NCBI GenBank assembly: GCA_965279295.1
Contig: CBDIHQ010000018.1
Strand: one strand, 5' to 3'
Origin: Aquabacter sp965279295
GTDB taxonomy: Bacteria > Pseudomonadota > Alphaproteobacteria > Rhizobiales > Xanthobacteraceae
Length of the DNA: 64,000 bases
The notes under the pieces: generated by a model
What the model saw: the letters and a program-made list of their open reading frames with translations, nothing else
Told to the model about the DNA's origin: nothing
Database searches by the model: none
Position numbers and translations under genes: made by a program
Part shown: piece by piece, positions 17,724 through 27,991 of the stretch
Layout: the number at the start of each line of letters is the position of its first letter
Position numbering within the stretch: the first letter of the stretch is position 1

Positions 17724-18593
17724 CTAAAGTCCGGCCTGTCGCTTCGCCGCCGTGAGGGTGTTCTGAAGCAGGCACGCGATGGTCATGGGACCAACGCCGC
17801 CCGGGACCGGCGTAATGAGACCGGCGATGCCCTGCGCCTCATCGAAGGCCACATCGCCAACCAGGCGAGTCTTGCCGTCGTCCCGTGGGATCCGGTTGAT
17901 GCCGACGTCGATCACTGTGGCGCCGGGCTTGATCCAGTCGCCCCGGATCATCTGAGGTCGGCCGACGGCCGCGATCAAGATATCCGCCGTGCGGCATTCG
18001 TCTGGCAAGTCGCGGGTACGGGAATGGGCGATGGTGACGGTACAGTCTTCTCGCAGCAGAAGCTGCGCCACCGGCTTGCCGACGATGTTGGAGCGCCCGA
18101 CCACCACCGCCTTCAGGCCGGAAAGGCTTCCGAGCGCGCGCTTGAGGAGGATGATGCAGCCGAGCGGCGTGCAGGGAACCAGCGCATCGAGCCCGACCGC
18201 AAGACGGCCGGCGTTGACGACGTGAAAACCGTCCACGTCCTTGGCCGGGTCGATGGTGCCCAGCACCTTGGTGCTGTCGATATGGGCGGGCAGCGGGAGC
18301 TGGACCAGGATGCCATGCACGGTGGGATCCGCGTTGAGCGCATCGACCAAGGCCAGGAGGTTTTCCTCGGGCGTTTCCACCGGAAGCTTGTATTCGAAGG
18401 AGAGCATTCCCGCTTCCAGCGTCTGCGCCGCCTTGTTGCGGACGTAGACTTGGCTCGCGGGATCCTCGCCCACCAGCACGACGGCGAGACCAGGCTTGAG
18501 ACCCCTCGGTGCGAGGGAGGCGACGTCAACCCCGATGGCGGCGCGCAGTTCGGCGGCAATGGCCTTGCCATCGATCAGTTTGGTTTCGATCAC
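17724..18593 (-). CDS. folD: Bifunctional methylenetetrahydrofolate dehydrogenase / methenyltetrahydrofolate cyclohydrolase
   Basis: The 289-residue FolD interconverts 5,10-methylene- and 10-formyl-tetrahydrofolate for purine, thymidylate and formyl-methionine supply. Conserved pieces include LVGEDPASQVYVRNK with the catalytic lysine, VHGILVQLPLP, KDVDGFH, the nucleotide-binding VVVGRSNIVGKPVAQLLL, and the C-terminal TPVPGGVGPMTIACLLQNT. The start is GTG at 18593 with GGAGG five bases upstream. It stands alone on the minus strand between the aminotransferase group and the queuosine genes, with about 190 bases of gap downstream. Confidence 0.97.
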   Translation of the reverse strand: MIETKLIDGKAIAAELRAAIGVDVASLAPRGLKPGLAVVLVGEDPASQVYVRNKAAQTLEAGMLSFEYKLPVETPEENLLALVDALNADPTVHGILVQLPLPAHIDSTKVLGTIDPAKDVDGFHVVNAGRLAVGLDALVPCTPLGCIILLKRALGSLSGLKAVVVGRSNIVGKPVAQLLLREDCTVTIAHSRTRDLPDECRTADILIAAVGRPQMIRGDWIKPGATVIDVGINRIPRDDGKTRLVGDVAFDEAQGIAGLITPVPGGVGPMTIACLLQNTLTAAKRQAGL

Positions 18594-18655
18594 CCTGCCC
18601 TCCGCACCGCTGGACGCATCAAAAGGATGTCAGATTTCTTAGAGGGAAAGGCTTT

Positions 18656-19792
18656 TCACGCAAGCGATGGAATGTCGCCCCGCGCCCAGCCTTCCTTGGT
18701 CATGGCCTTGAACGCTTCGTAACGCCCCTCGCCGATGGCCGCGCGGGCACCGCGCATGAGGTCTTGGTAATAATGCAGGTTGGCCCAGGAGAGCAGCATC
18801 GGGCCAAGCATTTCGCCGCACCGGATCAAGTGGTGAAGATAGGCGCGCGAATAGTCCCGCAGTGCCGGGCAGTCGCTCTCCTCGTCCAGCGGACGCGGAT
18901 CGTCCTGGTGGCGAGCGTTCTTGAGGTTGATCTTGCCGAAGCGGGTGAAGGCGAGCGCATGCCGGCCCGAGCGTGTGGGCATGACGCAGTCAAACATATC
19001 GACGCCGCGCGCCACCGCCTCCAGCAGATCGTCTGGCGTGCCGACCCCCATGAGATAGCGCGGCTTGGCGGTGGGAAGCTCCGGCTCCACCGTCTCCAGC
19101 ATGCGCAGCATGATCTCCTGCGGCTCCCCCACCGCGAGGCCGCCGATGGAATAGCCAGGAAAGTCCATGGCGCTCAGTTGCCGGGCGGATTCAACCCGCA
19201 AAGCCTCCACCGCGCCGCCCTGGACGATGCCGAATACCGCGCGGCCCCTGGGCTGCGCCTCGAAGGCGCGCTTCGAGCGTTCCGCCCAGCGCAGCGAGAG
19301 ACGCATGGCCCGTGCCGCTTCCTCATCGGGACACGGCAGGCGCACGCACTCGTCGAGCTGCATCTGGATATCAGCGCCCAGAAGGCCCTGGATCTCCATC
19401 GCCCGCTCGGGGGTCAGGCGGTGCATTGCGCCGTCGATATGGGACCGGAAGGTCACGCCGTCCTCGTCCAGCTTGCGCAGGGCCGAGAGTGACATGACCT
19501 GGAAACCGCCGGAATCGGTCAGGATCGGCCGGTCCCATTGCATGAATGTGTGCAACCCGCCCAGGCGCGCCACCCGCTCGGCACCAGGCCGCAGCATGAG
19601 GTGGTAGGTGTTGCCCAGCAGGATATCCGCGCCGGTGGCGCGCACCTGTTCGGCGTAGACACCCTTGACGGTCGCCGCCGTTCCCACCGGCATGAAGGCC
19701 GGGGTGCGGATTTGCCCGCGTGGTGTCGAGACGAAACCGGTCCGCGCGGCGCCGTCGGTGGCCGCCAGGGTGAAGGAGAAGTCTTCGGTCAT
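18656..19792 (-). CDS. tgt: tRNA-guanine transglycosylase Tgt, with a degenerate zinc site
   Basis: Tgt swaps guanine-34 of GUN-anticodon tRNAs for preQ1 during queuosine synthesis. The 378-residue protein keeps the barrel motifs LGNTYHLMLRPG, ILTDSGGFQVMSL with the catalytic Asp, GIVQGG, GYSIGGLAVGEP and VMPTRSGRHA. At the zinc subdomain, where the family has C-x-C-x2-C and a later His, this protein has Ser306-Asp-Cys308-Pro-Ala-Leu311 and Ala337 (E. coli Cys302, Cys304, Cys307, His333), so three of four ligands are missing while the surrounding YSRAYLHHL is intact. The offset of four residues is constant, so the alignment is firm. Other alphaproteobacteria may share this. It overlaps queA by four bases. 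Confidence 0.93.
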   Translation of the reverse strand: MTEDFSFTLAATDGAARTGFVSTPRGQIRTPAFMPVGTAATVKGVYAEQVRATGADILLGNTYHLMLRPGAERVARLGGLHTFMQWDRPILTDSGGFQVMSLSALRKLDEDGVTFRSHIDGAMHRLTPERAMEIQGLLGADIQMQLDECVRLPCPDEEAARAMRLSLRWAERSKRAFEAQPRGRAVFGIVQGGAVEALRVESARQLSAMDFPGYSIGGLAVGEPQEIMLRMLETVEPELPTAKPRYLMGVGTPDDLLEAVARGVDMFDCVMPTRSGRHALAFTRFGKINLKNARHQDDPRPLDEESDCPALRDYSRAYLHHLIRCGEMLGPMLLSWANLHYYQDLMRGARAAIGEGRYEAFKAMTKEGWARGDIPSLA

Positions 19793-20871
19793 GCTGCCTC
19801 CGGCCGGTGGGAGGAATAGAGCAGGCAGGCATCGCCATAGGAATAAAAGCGATAACCCTCGGCGATGGCGTGGGCATAAGCTTGCTTCTGCACGTCGTGC
19901 CCCACGAATGCAGCCACCAGCATCACCAGGGTGGAGCGCGGCAGATGGAAATTGGTCATCATGAGATCCACGGCCCGGAATCTGTAGCCGGGCGTTATGA
20001 AAATGTCTGTCTCGCCGCGGTACGGCATGATCTCACCGCCCGGTGCGGCGGCGGTTTCGATGAGGCGGGTGGCGGTGGAGCCGACAGTGAGGATGCGCCC
20101 TCCCCGCGCCTTCACCGCATTCAGCGCTGCCGCCGTCTCGCTCGACACTTCACCCCATTCGGCGTGCATGACGTGGGATTCTGTGTCGTCGGCCTTCACC
20201 GGCAGGAATGTTCCAAGTCCCACATGCAGCGTGACCTTGTGGATGCTGGCACCGCATTCTGCGACGCGCGCCATCAAGCTTTGCGTGAAATGCAGGCTGG
20301 CGGTGGGCGCTGCGACCGAGCCTTCGACACGGGCGAACAGCGGCTGATAATCTGTACGGTCGCGTTCGTCTTCCGGTCTGCGGGCGGCGATATAAGGCGG
20401 AAGAGGCATGTGGCCGACAGCATCTATGGCTGCATCGAGAGCCGGGCCGGAGAGGTCGAAGCCCAGCTCCACTTCGCCGCCCTCTCCCTTGCCGAGGACC
20501 GTGGCATTCAAAACCGTGTCTGCTTTCGCGAAGCGGATGCGGTCTCCCACTGCCAACCGCTTCCCCGGCCGTGCCAAGGCCGTCCAGCGGTCTTCCGCGT
20601 TGCGCTTGGCGAGCGTCGCCTCGATGTGCACGGAGGCTCCGCCTGGCCGCTCGCGTGTGCCGTCGAGGCGCGCGGGGATCACCTTGGTGTCGTTCAATAC
20701 GACGGCGTCGCCGGCCCGCAGAAAGGTCGGCAGGTCGCGCACATGGGCATCGGCGAGTTGGGGTGCGTCGTTCGGCCGGACCACCAGAAGGCGCGCGGCC
20801 TCGCGCGGCTCCTCGGGCCGCAGGGCGATGCGCGATGGGGGAAGGTCGAAATCGAACGCGTCGACGCGCAT
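19789..20871 (-). CDS. queA: S-adenosylmethionine:tRNA ribosyltransferase-isomerase
   Basis: QueA transfers and isomerises the ribosyl group of S-adenosylmethionine onto preQ1-modified tRNA to make epoxyqueuosine, the step after Tgt. The 360 residues show the family start FDFDLPPSRIALRPEEPREAARLL in pattern, VLNDTKVIPARL, HMPLPPYI, DYQPLFA, TASLHFT and the VGLGTFLPVK and FHLPRSTLVMLVAAF blocks. The ATG at 20871 is the first codon before the conserved region. It is followed immediately by tgt (stop and start overlap ATGA), so the two steps are translationally coupled. Confidence 0.96.
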   Translation of the reverse strand: MRVDAFDFDLPPSRIALRPEEPREAARLLVVRPNDAPQLADAHVRDLPTFLRAGDAVVLNDTKVIPARLDGTRERPGGASVHIEATLAKRNAEDRWTALARPGKRLAVGDRIRFAKADTVLNATVLGKGEGGEVELGFDLSGPALDAAIDAVGHMPLPPYIAARRPEDERDRTDYQPLFARVEGSVAAPTASLHFTQSLMARVAECGASIHKVTLHVGLGTFLPVKADDTESHVMHAEWGEVSSETAAALNAVKARGGRILTVGSTATRLIETAAAPGGEIMPYRGETDIFITPGYRFRAVDLMMTNFHLPRSTLVMLVAAFVGHDVQKQAYAHAIAEGYRFYSYGDACLLYSSHRPEAA

Positions 20872-20942
20872 GGGGCCTCTGGCGCACCGCTTGAATGCGG
20901 CGGAGCGCCTTCCTAAAGCGCCAGCGGCCTAGAGGGAAGGGT

Positions 20943-21545
20943 TCAGAAGATTGCGATCGCGCCCTGCCAGATCGCCCAGCTCATGCCCGCCGTAATCAAC
21001 AAGCCCAGCAAGGTGGCGAAGAAACCGGCGAGAATGACCGCGCCGTCCCGCTCCACAAGCCCTAGCCCGAAGATGCACACCGCAAAGCCCGGCGGAAGAT
21101 TGCCGAGAAACGGAATGGGCAGAAGCAGGATGAAGCCCAGCAGGACCACCGTCGCACCGACCACGCGGCGCATAATGGGGCTGGTAAACTGCTCGAAGCG
21201 TGGCCGCGACCAGCGTTCGAACCATTCGATATAGCGCCTTGAGCGCGTGACGATGGTTTCCAGCATGGAGCGCGAAAAGGTCTGCCGCGCGATGCGCGCG
21301 GGCAACCAGAGTTCCTGCCGGCCCATCGCCATCTGAAGACCGATGAGGCCGAGCACAATGCCGCAAATAACAGGAATGCCGGGCGGCATGGGCAGGCAAT
21401 TTGGGATGCCGAAAATCAGGAAAAGAATGCCGAAGGCGCGATTGCGCAGGGCGTTTACAAGGTCCTCAATCGAGACCTTTTCGCCCTCATGCGCGGCGAG
21501 AACGCCAGCGAGAAGCTCGGAAGTACGCGGTGTTCTATGGTCCAC
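20943..21545 (-). CDS. ExoD family membrane protein
   Basis: The protein of about 200 residues matches the ExoD family: RTSELLAGVLAAHEGEKVSIEDLVNALRNRAFGILFLIFG is the family N-terminal pattern, followed by NCLPMPPGIPVICGIVLG and a C-terminal pair of hydrophobic helices around LLLPIPFLGNLPPGFAVCIFGLGLVERDG. The founding Sinorhizobium ExoD affects exopolysaccharide production and alkali tolerance, but its mechanism is unknown. GTG at 21545 is taken as start because TGAGGCG lies five bases upstream and this matches family length; another GTG at 21569 and a TTG at 21638 are in frame. It is downstream of no polysaccharide genes. Confidence 0.82.
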   Translation of the reverse strand: MDHRTPRTSELLAGVLAAHEGEKVSIEDLVNALRNRAFGILFLIFGIPNCLPMPPGIPVICGIVLGLIGLQMAMGRQELWLPARIARQTFSRSMLETIVTRSRRYIEWFERWSRPRFEQFTSPIMRRVVGATVVLLGFILLLPIPFLGNLPPGFAVCIFGLGLVERDGAVILAGFFATLLGLLITAGMSWAIWQGAIAIF

Positions 21546-21662
21546 GGGCGCCTCAGTGATCGCCCGCACAAAGCACCGAGAAAACGGCGGTGTCAGGGCA
21601 TCGGCTGCCGGAATGCCCCGGACAGCCGACGCTTGCAAGAGACCAACACCGCCTTCATGCGG

Positions 21663-21932
21663 TCAGTTGAGCAGAAAATGCCCGTTGATCACGCGCATTT
21701 CAGCCGGTTTTATCAGTTGTTGGTGGCCCACCTGCACGGAATGAAGTTTGCCTTCAAGTTCGCGATTCCAGAATTCCAGAAATTTGTTGAGTTCGGGAAA
21801 GTGCGGGCACAAATCATAGTCCTGCCAGATATAGGCCTGTAAAAATGAGGGGTGATCGGGCAGGTGATATAAGATATGCGCGGTCGCAAGACCGTAACCT
21901 GAAATCTGCTTTACGAAGCCGGACGACACCAT
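21663..21932 (-). CDS. Usg family protein
   Basis: The 89-residue protein carries the Usg pattern: ISGYGLATAHILYHLPDHP, LQAYIWQDYDLCPHFPELNKFLEFW and LEGKLHSVQVGH. Usg was first named in Caulobacter as a gene upstream of trpF-trpB whose product affects their expression; its molecular action is unknown. Here it is about 38 kb from trpGDC and no trp gene adjoins it. ATG at 21932 has a perfect GGAGG seven bases upstream, and the in-frame extension to 22016 lacks similarity. Confidence 0.85.
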   Translation of the reverse strand: MVSSGFVKQISGYGLATAHILYHLPDHPSFLQAYIWQDYDLCPHFPELNKFLEFWNRELEGKLHSVQVGHQQLIKPAEMRVINGHFLLN

Positions 21933-22099
21933 TTCCAGACCTCCATGCCACCAAGGGGGCTCATCGCATCTGAGCCAACACATTGTCGGCTCAGCAACGG
22001 CAACGTTCCAGATCAAAGTTTAGTTTCAGCGTTCAAATTCAAGGCTTTAGCAGCGAAGCCCCGAGAGTGCTGACAGGCAGTGGTTGATGGTGGGAAGTC

Positions 22100-23836
22100 A
22101 TGGCGAGGAGTGAGAAAAGCGTGCGCTTAAAGCGCCGACGGGGAGCCCTTGGCCCGCTGCGGGCCGTGAGCGCGCGCGTCTTTCCGCGACTGGCGCATCT
22201 TCGCGTGAGACTGCTTCTGGCCGCTCTGCTTCTGCTGCCGTTTGCCCTACCCGCGTTCGCGCAATCCGCCGGCAGGAGCGAAGGCGCCATTCCGGTGCGG
22301 GTGCAGCTGAAATGGACGCACCAGTTTCAATTCGCGGGGTTTTACGCAGCCTTGGCTAAGGGCTTCTACCGCGCCGAGAATTTTGACGTCTCGTTGATCG
22401 AAGGCGGCCCCACCATCGACCCCGTTGCCGCCGTGCTGTGTGGGGAGGCGATGTTCGGGGTCGGCAACTCTTCTTTGATGGTGGATCGGGCACATGGTCG
22501 TCCGGTGGTGTCGCTTGCTGCGATCTACCAGCATTCTCCCTTCGTGCTATTGGCCCGCCGGGGCGACGGGATCAACGGTCCGCGCGACCTCAAGGGCCGG
22601 GAGGTCATGCTTGAGGCGCATTCGGAGGAGGTTCTCGCCTATCTCCATGCGGTCGGCCTGAAGCCGGGGGATCTCAAGATCGTCCCTTACGGCGGCGATC
22701 CCATGGTCCTGGCTGGAGGTCCGGTCGCGGCCATTAGCGCCTACAGCACCACCGAACCGTTCATCCTTCTGAGCCACCGGGTGCCGTATCAGACATTCAA
22801 CCCGCGCGAAGTCGGGATCGATTTCTACGGCGACACCCTCTTCACGTCTGAGGACGTGATCTATCAGAACGCCGATGTGGTGCGGCGCTTCCGCGATGCG
22901 ACGATTGCCGGCTGGAAATATGCGCTCGATCATCAGCAGGAGATCATCGACCTCATCTTGCAGAAATATGCGCCAGACCTGGACCGGCGCCAATTAGAGT
23001 ACGAGGCCGACACCACACGCCCGCTGATCATCCCGGATGTGGTCGATATCGGCTATCAGAGCGAAGCGCGCTGGCAGCGGATCGCGGAGCAGTTCGCGGA
23101 CGCGGGTATGATCCCCCAGAATTATTCCTTCCAGGGCTTCCTGTTCGAGGCGCCGCTGCCGGGAATGCGTTGGCTGTATATCTTGCTGGGCGGCGTATCG
23201 TTGCTGGTGGTGGTCGCGGCCTTCCTGGCCCAGCGTTTCTATCGCCTCAACCGGGTGCTTCGGCGGGAGATGGAATTGAGCCGCGTGCTGGAAATGCGTC
23301 TCGCCCAGCTCGCTGCGACGGATGACCTGACCCAGGTGTTCAACCGGCGGAAATTCTTTGAACTCGCAACCAACGAATTCGACCGCGCCCGCGCCACCGG
23401 CGAGGCGCTCAGCGTCGCCATCATCGATGTCGATTTGTTCAAGGCGATCAACGATGGATTCGGCCACGCCGCGGGGGACGAGGTGCTGCGCGTGGCCGCG
23501 GCGTCAATTCCAAGCTGGATCGGCCTGACCCATGTTTTCGCCCGAATGGGGGGCGAAGAGTTCGCGCTCATCTTGCCGGGGCTGCCGCTCGCCGCTGCGG
23601 TGGATCTTTGCCAGGAGGTTCGTGAAAAGGCGGAAAAACTCAGCTTGCCAGGGCCTCCGGGACAGCACATCCGTTTCACCATCAGCATCGGCGTGGCGGA
23701 AGCCCTTGCAGACGATGCGAGATTTGATGTGGTGCTGGCCCGTGCGGATGCTGCGCTTTACGCGGCGAAAAATCGCGGCCGCAACCGCGTCGCAAGCCTG
23801 AGTGCGGATGCGCTTATCCCGTCTGTGACCTTCTGA
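22100..23836 (+). CDS. Membrane diguanylate cyclase with a periplasmic NMT1/THI5-like ligand-binding domain
   Basis: The 578-residue protein has a basic N-terminus and one hydrophobic segment (about residues 36-54, ending FALPAFAQ). Residues 60-350 follow the NMT1/THI5-like binding-protein fold (VQLKWTHQFQFAGFYAALAKGFY, then GNSSLMVDRA). A second membrane helix spans about 352-375 (WLYILLGGVSLLVVVAAFLA). A GGDEF domain runs from about residue 400 to 570 with DDLTQVFNRR and the signature GGEEF near residue 485, which is active-type. No RxxD inhibitory site lies five residues before it. THI5-like folds bind pyrimidine thiamine precursors or similar small molecules, so ligand-controlled c-di-GMP synthesis is inferred. 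The groESL operon follows. Confidence 0.87.
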   Translation: MARSEKSVRLKRRRGALGPLRAVSARVFPRLAHLRVRLLLAALLLLPFALPAFAQSAGRSEGAIPVRVQLKWTHQFQFAGFYAALAKGFYRAENFDVSLIEGGPTIDPVAAVLCGEAMFGVGNSSLMVDRAHGRPVVSLAAIYQHSPFVLLARRGDGINGPRDLKGREVMLEAHSEEVLAYLHAVGLKPGDLKIVPYGGDPMVLAGGPVAAISAYSTTEPFILLSHRVPYQTFNPREVGIDFYGDTLFTSEDVIYQNADVVRRFRDATIAGWKYALDHQQEIIDLILQKYAPDLDRRQLEYEADTTRPLIIPDVVDIGYQSEARWQRIAEQFADAGMIPQNYSFQGFLFEAPLPGMRWLYILLGGVSLLVVVAAFLAQRFYRLNRVLRREMELSRVLEMRLAQLAATDDLTQVFNRRKFFELATNEFDRARATGEALSVAIIDVDLFKAINDGFGHAAGDEVLRVAAASIPSWIGLTHVFARMGGEEFALILPGLPLAAAVDLCQEVREKAEKLSLPGPPGQHIRFTISIGVAEALADDARFDVVLARADAALYAAKNRGRNRVASLSADALIPSVTF

Positions 23837-23857
23837 CCGATCGCCCTCAGGCATGGC

Positions 23858-23882
23858 TGGCACTCCGGCTTTGAGAGTGCCA
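23858..23882. promoter_or_regulatory. CIRCE operator (HrcA repressor site) upstream of groESL
   Basis: TGGCACTC, nine bases and GAGTGCCA form a perfect inverted repeat that matches the CIRCE consensus (TTAGCACTC-N9-GAGTGCTAA) at all but the A/G and matching T/C positions. It sits 112 bases before the groES start. HrcA is known to repress groESL at such sites until heat shock. Confidence 0.92.
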
Positions 23883-23900
23883 AATTTTTTCTTAGACCCC

Positions 23901-23929
23901 CTTGCAGCTTCTTCCTTGCGGCCTTAGAT
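23901..23929 (+). promoter_or_regulatory. Putative RpoH (sigma-32) promoter for groESL
   Basis: CTTGCAG followed after 14 bases by CCTTAGAT resembles the heat-shock sigma factor pattern (CTTGAAA, then CCCCATnT-like box). It lies between the CIRCE element and the ribosome site of groES. This is a match by eye. Confidence 0.45.
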
Positions 23930-23993
23930 GCCGCCCGGGCAGGCGTTTAAGCGCCGTCTGAACGTGTATTTATAAACAATTGGAGGTTTCCCG

Positions 23994-24308
23994 ATGGGTT
24001 TCCGCCCTCTGCACGACCGGGTGGTCGTGAAGCGCATCGAAGCTGAGCAGAAGACTGCCGGCGGCATCATCATCCCCGACACCGCCAAGGAAAAGCCCCA
24101 GGAGGGCGAGGTGATCGCAGTGGGACCCGGCGCCCGCAACGAAAAGGGCGAACTGGTCGCTCTCGACGTCAAGGCTGGTGATCGCATCCTGTTCGGCAAG
24201 TGGTCCGGCACCGAAGTGAAGGTGGACGGCCAGGATCTGCTGATCATGAAGGAGAGCGACATCCTCGGGATCGTCGATGCCCCCGCCGCTGCCAAGAAGG
24301 CGGCCTGA
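23994..24308 (+). CDS. groES: Co-chaperonin GroES
   Basis: The 104-residue GroES forms the heptameric lid of the GroEL folding chamber. MGFRPLHDRVVVKR, the mobile loop EQKTAGGIIIPDTAKEKPQEG, VIAVGPGARNEKG, RILFGKWSGTEVK and the closing LLIMKESDILGI are all as expected. The start ATG has GGAGG upstream. groEL follows after 168 bases, a longer gap than in E. coli. Expression should be controlled by the CIRCE/HrcA site and probably RpoH. Confidence 0.98.
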   Translation: MGFRPLHDRVVVKRIEAEQKTAGGIIIPDTAKEKPQEGEVIAVGPGARNEKGELVALDVKAGDRILFGKWSGTEVKVDGQDLLIMKESDILGIVDAPAAAKKAA

Positions 24309-24476
24309 GCGCATCATCGCTCATCGTTTCGGAGCGGATCGCGCGGGTGCATGCCACCCCGGCAGCGGCCGCTTCTGAAAACACACACCAGGAAACGTCT
24401 TTTGGCACCGGCCCGCGCGGCGCGTCGGTCTAGACGTGACCTCGATATCCTCGTCCAACGCTGAAGGAGCAGGCAC

Positions 24477-26126
<1,650 letters not shown>

Positions 26127-26150
26127 TCCAGCCTCCCACTTGAAAACAGA

Positions 26151-26182
26151 AGGGCGCGGCGAAAGCCGCGCCCTTTTTGTTT
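26151..26182 (+). terminator. Rho-independent terminator after groEL
   Basis: GGGCGCGGC and GCCGCGCCC form a 9-bp stem (26152-26160 with 26165-26173) around a stable GAAA tetraloop and are followed by TTTTTGTTT. It is 25 bases past the groEL stop. Confidence 0.93.
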
Positions 26183-26305
26183 AGCCGCCCGCTGACCAAA
26201 GAGCTTAGCATCGCGGACTATTTGCCTTCTTCAATTGATCCCGTTTCGCGCTGGCTTTCCGCAGTTCGATCGCGACGGCGCTCGTCACGCTCAATCTGAA
26301 ACAAC

Positions 26306-27868
26306 CTATCGGCACAACTCGCTGTCCAGCGGAAGAGGGGTGATCTGCCAGAAGCTTTCGCGGCGAGGCGTCATCAGGGGCGCCCACCACTTGGCCCAGA
26401 CATCAAGGGCGGTGCCTTCCATGCGCGGTGGCGCCATCGCCCCGGAGCCGTTGAAGACGCCCGTCACCTGTCCGCATCCGGTGGCCGCACGCGGCGGCGG
26501 CCGGTAGGCGGTTTCGTTCGGAATGACCACTCTTGCTTGAGGTATGGCCGCTCGCAGGCGGCCAGCCGACATTCGGTCCGCCGCGACCAGCGTCGGCGCG
26601 GAACCCAGACGATCGAGAATAACCGGTCGCAGGGCTTTCAGCGGCTCGGCCGAGGTGCAGCGCCCGCAGAGCCGTGGATCGGGCCACAACGTCACCGCTG
26701 CGCGCACGCCTGCGACACCCACCGCCAGGAGCAGAAGCAGCACGAGGTAGATCTTGATGCGGTCCTGCCATCCGCCCAGCCGCTCGGTCTCCATGAAGAT
26801 GTAGACCGGCGCGAACAGGAAGAAGACGTGGAAATAGCGGTCGCGCAGGCTGGTCGAGCCCACGGCCAGGACAGCGATTAGTGTGCCGATGGTGCCGATC
26901 AGAATCATCGAGCGCAGTACATGGCGCAACGCCGCCTGCTCGGGCGTGCCCTGGCGGGCGCCCTCCCCTCGGTTCCAAGGCAGGAACACCACGGCCACCA
27001 GAGCCAGGAATGGCAGAAGGTATCCGATCCAGGCACCGAAGAAAGTGTCCAGCACCTTCATCCAGTTGGATTTCGCACCCGGCCCCACCACGTCTGCGGT
27101 TGCCGCGACCACGTCCTGCTTCAGCAGGTAGAGGGCGAGGATGTAGAGGCCGATGGGAACCGCCGCCACCGCAAAGGTGATGCCGATCCGCCGGTCCAAG
27201 AACGCGCGCCGGAAGCTCGGCTCCAGCATGCTGGCGGCAAACAGGGCGATGAAATAAGCGATGAAGCCGAACTTGCCGACCACGCCGACCACGATCCAGG
27301 CGCCGAGACCGGCGTAGAGCCACGGCGATTTCGGTCCACGGGCCAGCGCCATCAGGGTCAACAGGAACCCGGCGATGGCGACGATCATGACGTTGGAATG
27401 GGTGAGGATGCGGTGGCTGTGATAGCCGACCACCCACAGTGCGGAGAGCGAGAAAACCGCCAGTGCCTGGAGGCGCGGATCGGTGATCGCCCGCCGCGCC
27501 ACCCGGTAGACCAGCATGGCGCAAATGAAGAACAGGCTGTAGCGCAGGATCGCGAAGCTCAGCGGCCCCGGACCGGTGATCCTCTGGATGGCGTAGAGCA
27601 GCCAGTCGAACACCGGCGGATTTCGCGGGACATAGCTGACCTCGAATGACTGGACGAGATAGCTCTCGATCGAATCATCGACGTTGATCGCGCCTTCCAT
27701 GGCGACGGAGATGATGCCGTGGACCAGCGCCCATATCGCGACAATCAAGGCCACGCCCCAGGGCGTCGCCCACCAGGGCGCCTGAGGAATAACGTCGCTA
27801 TAAGCCCGCGGATTTGGGAAGGCGGGCGGGCGGAGCAAGCTGCGCTCCGCCGGAACGGTCGCGGGCAC
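26306..27868 (-). CDS. Glycosyltransferase family 39-type polytopic membrane protein
   Basis: The protein of about 520 residues has some ten hydrophobic helices and a soluble C-terminal part. An acidic motif after the first helix (NVDDSIESYLVQSF, then RNPPVFDWLLY) is the pattern of the PMT_2/ArnT-like GT-C glycosyltransferases, which use lipid-linked sugars in the cell membrane; the first acidic pair is the likely catalytic or metal position. The acceptor is unknown: lipid A, O-antigen or protein are all possible. GTG at 27868 is chosen because GGAG lies six bases upstream; a GTG at 27928 is in frame. It stands alone on the minus strand. Confidence 0.75.
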   Translation of the reverse strand: MPATVPAERSLLRPPAFPNPRAYSDVIPQAPWWATPWGVALIVAIWALVHGIISVAMEGAINVDDSIESYLVQSFEVSYVPRNPPVFDWLLYAIQRITGPGPLSFAILRYSLFFICAMLVYRVARRAITDPRLQALAVFSLSALWVVGYHSHRILTHSNVMIVAIAGFLLTLMALARGPKSPWLYAGLGAWIVVGVVGKFGFIAYFIALFAASMLEPSFRRAFLDRRIGITFAVAAVPIGLYILALYLLKQDVVAATADVVGPGAKSNWMKVLDTFFGAWIGYLLPFLALVAVVFLPWNRGEGARQGTPEQAALRHVLRSMILIGTIGTLIAVLAVGSTSLRDRYFHVFFLFAPVYIFMETERLGGWQDRIKIYLVLLLLLAVGVAGVRAAVTLWPDPRLCGRCTSAEPLKALRPVILDRLGSAPTLVAADRMSAGRLRAAIPQARVVIPNETAYRPPPRAATGCGQVTGVFNGSGAMAPPRMEGTALDVWAKWWAPLMTPRRESFWQITPLPLDSELCR

Positions 27869-27991
27869 GTTGCACTCCGCAATGCTGATCGGAACTGATC
27901 TATAGCGCCGAGGGACGCGGCTAGCCACAGCGCACCCCCGACTTAAGGCGAGGAACTCGGCGACCGTAGCGGGAATGCTACACTTGGGTTG

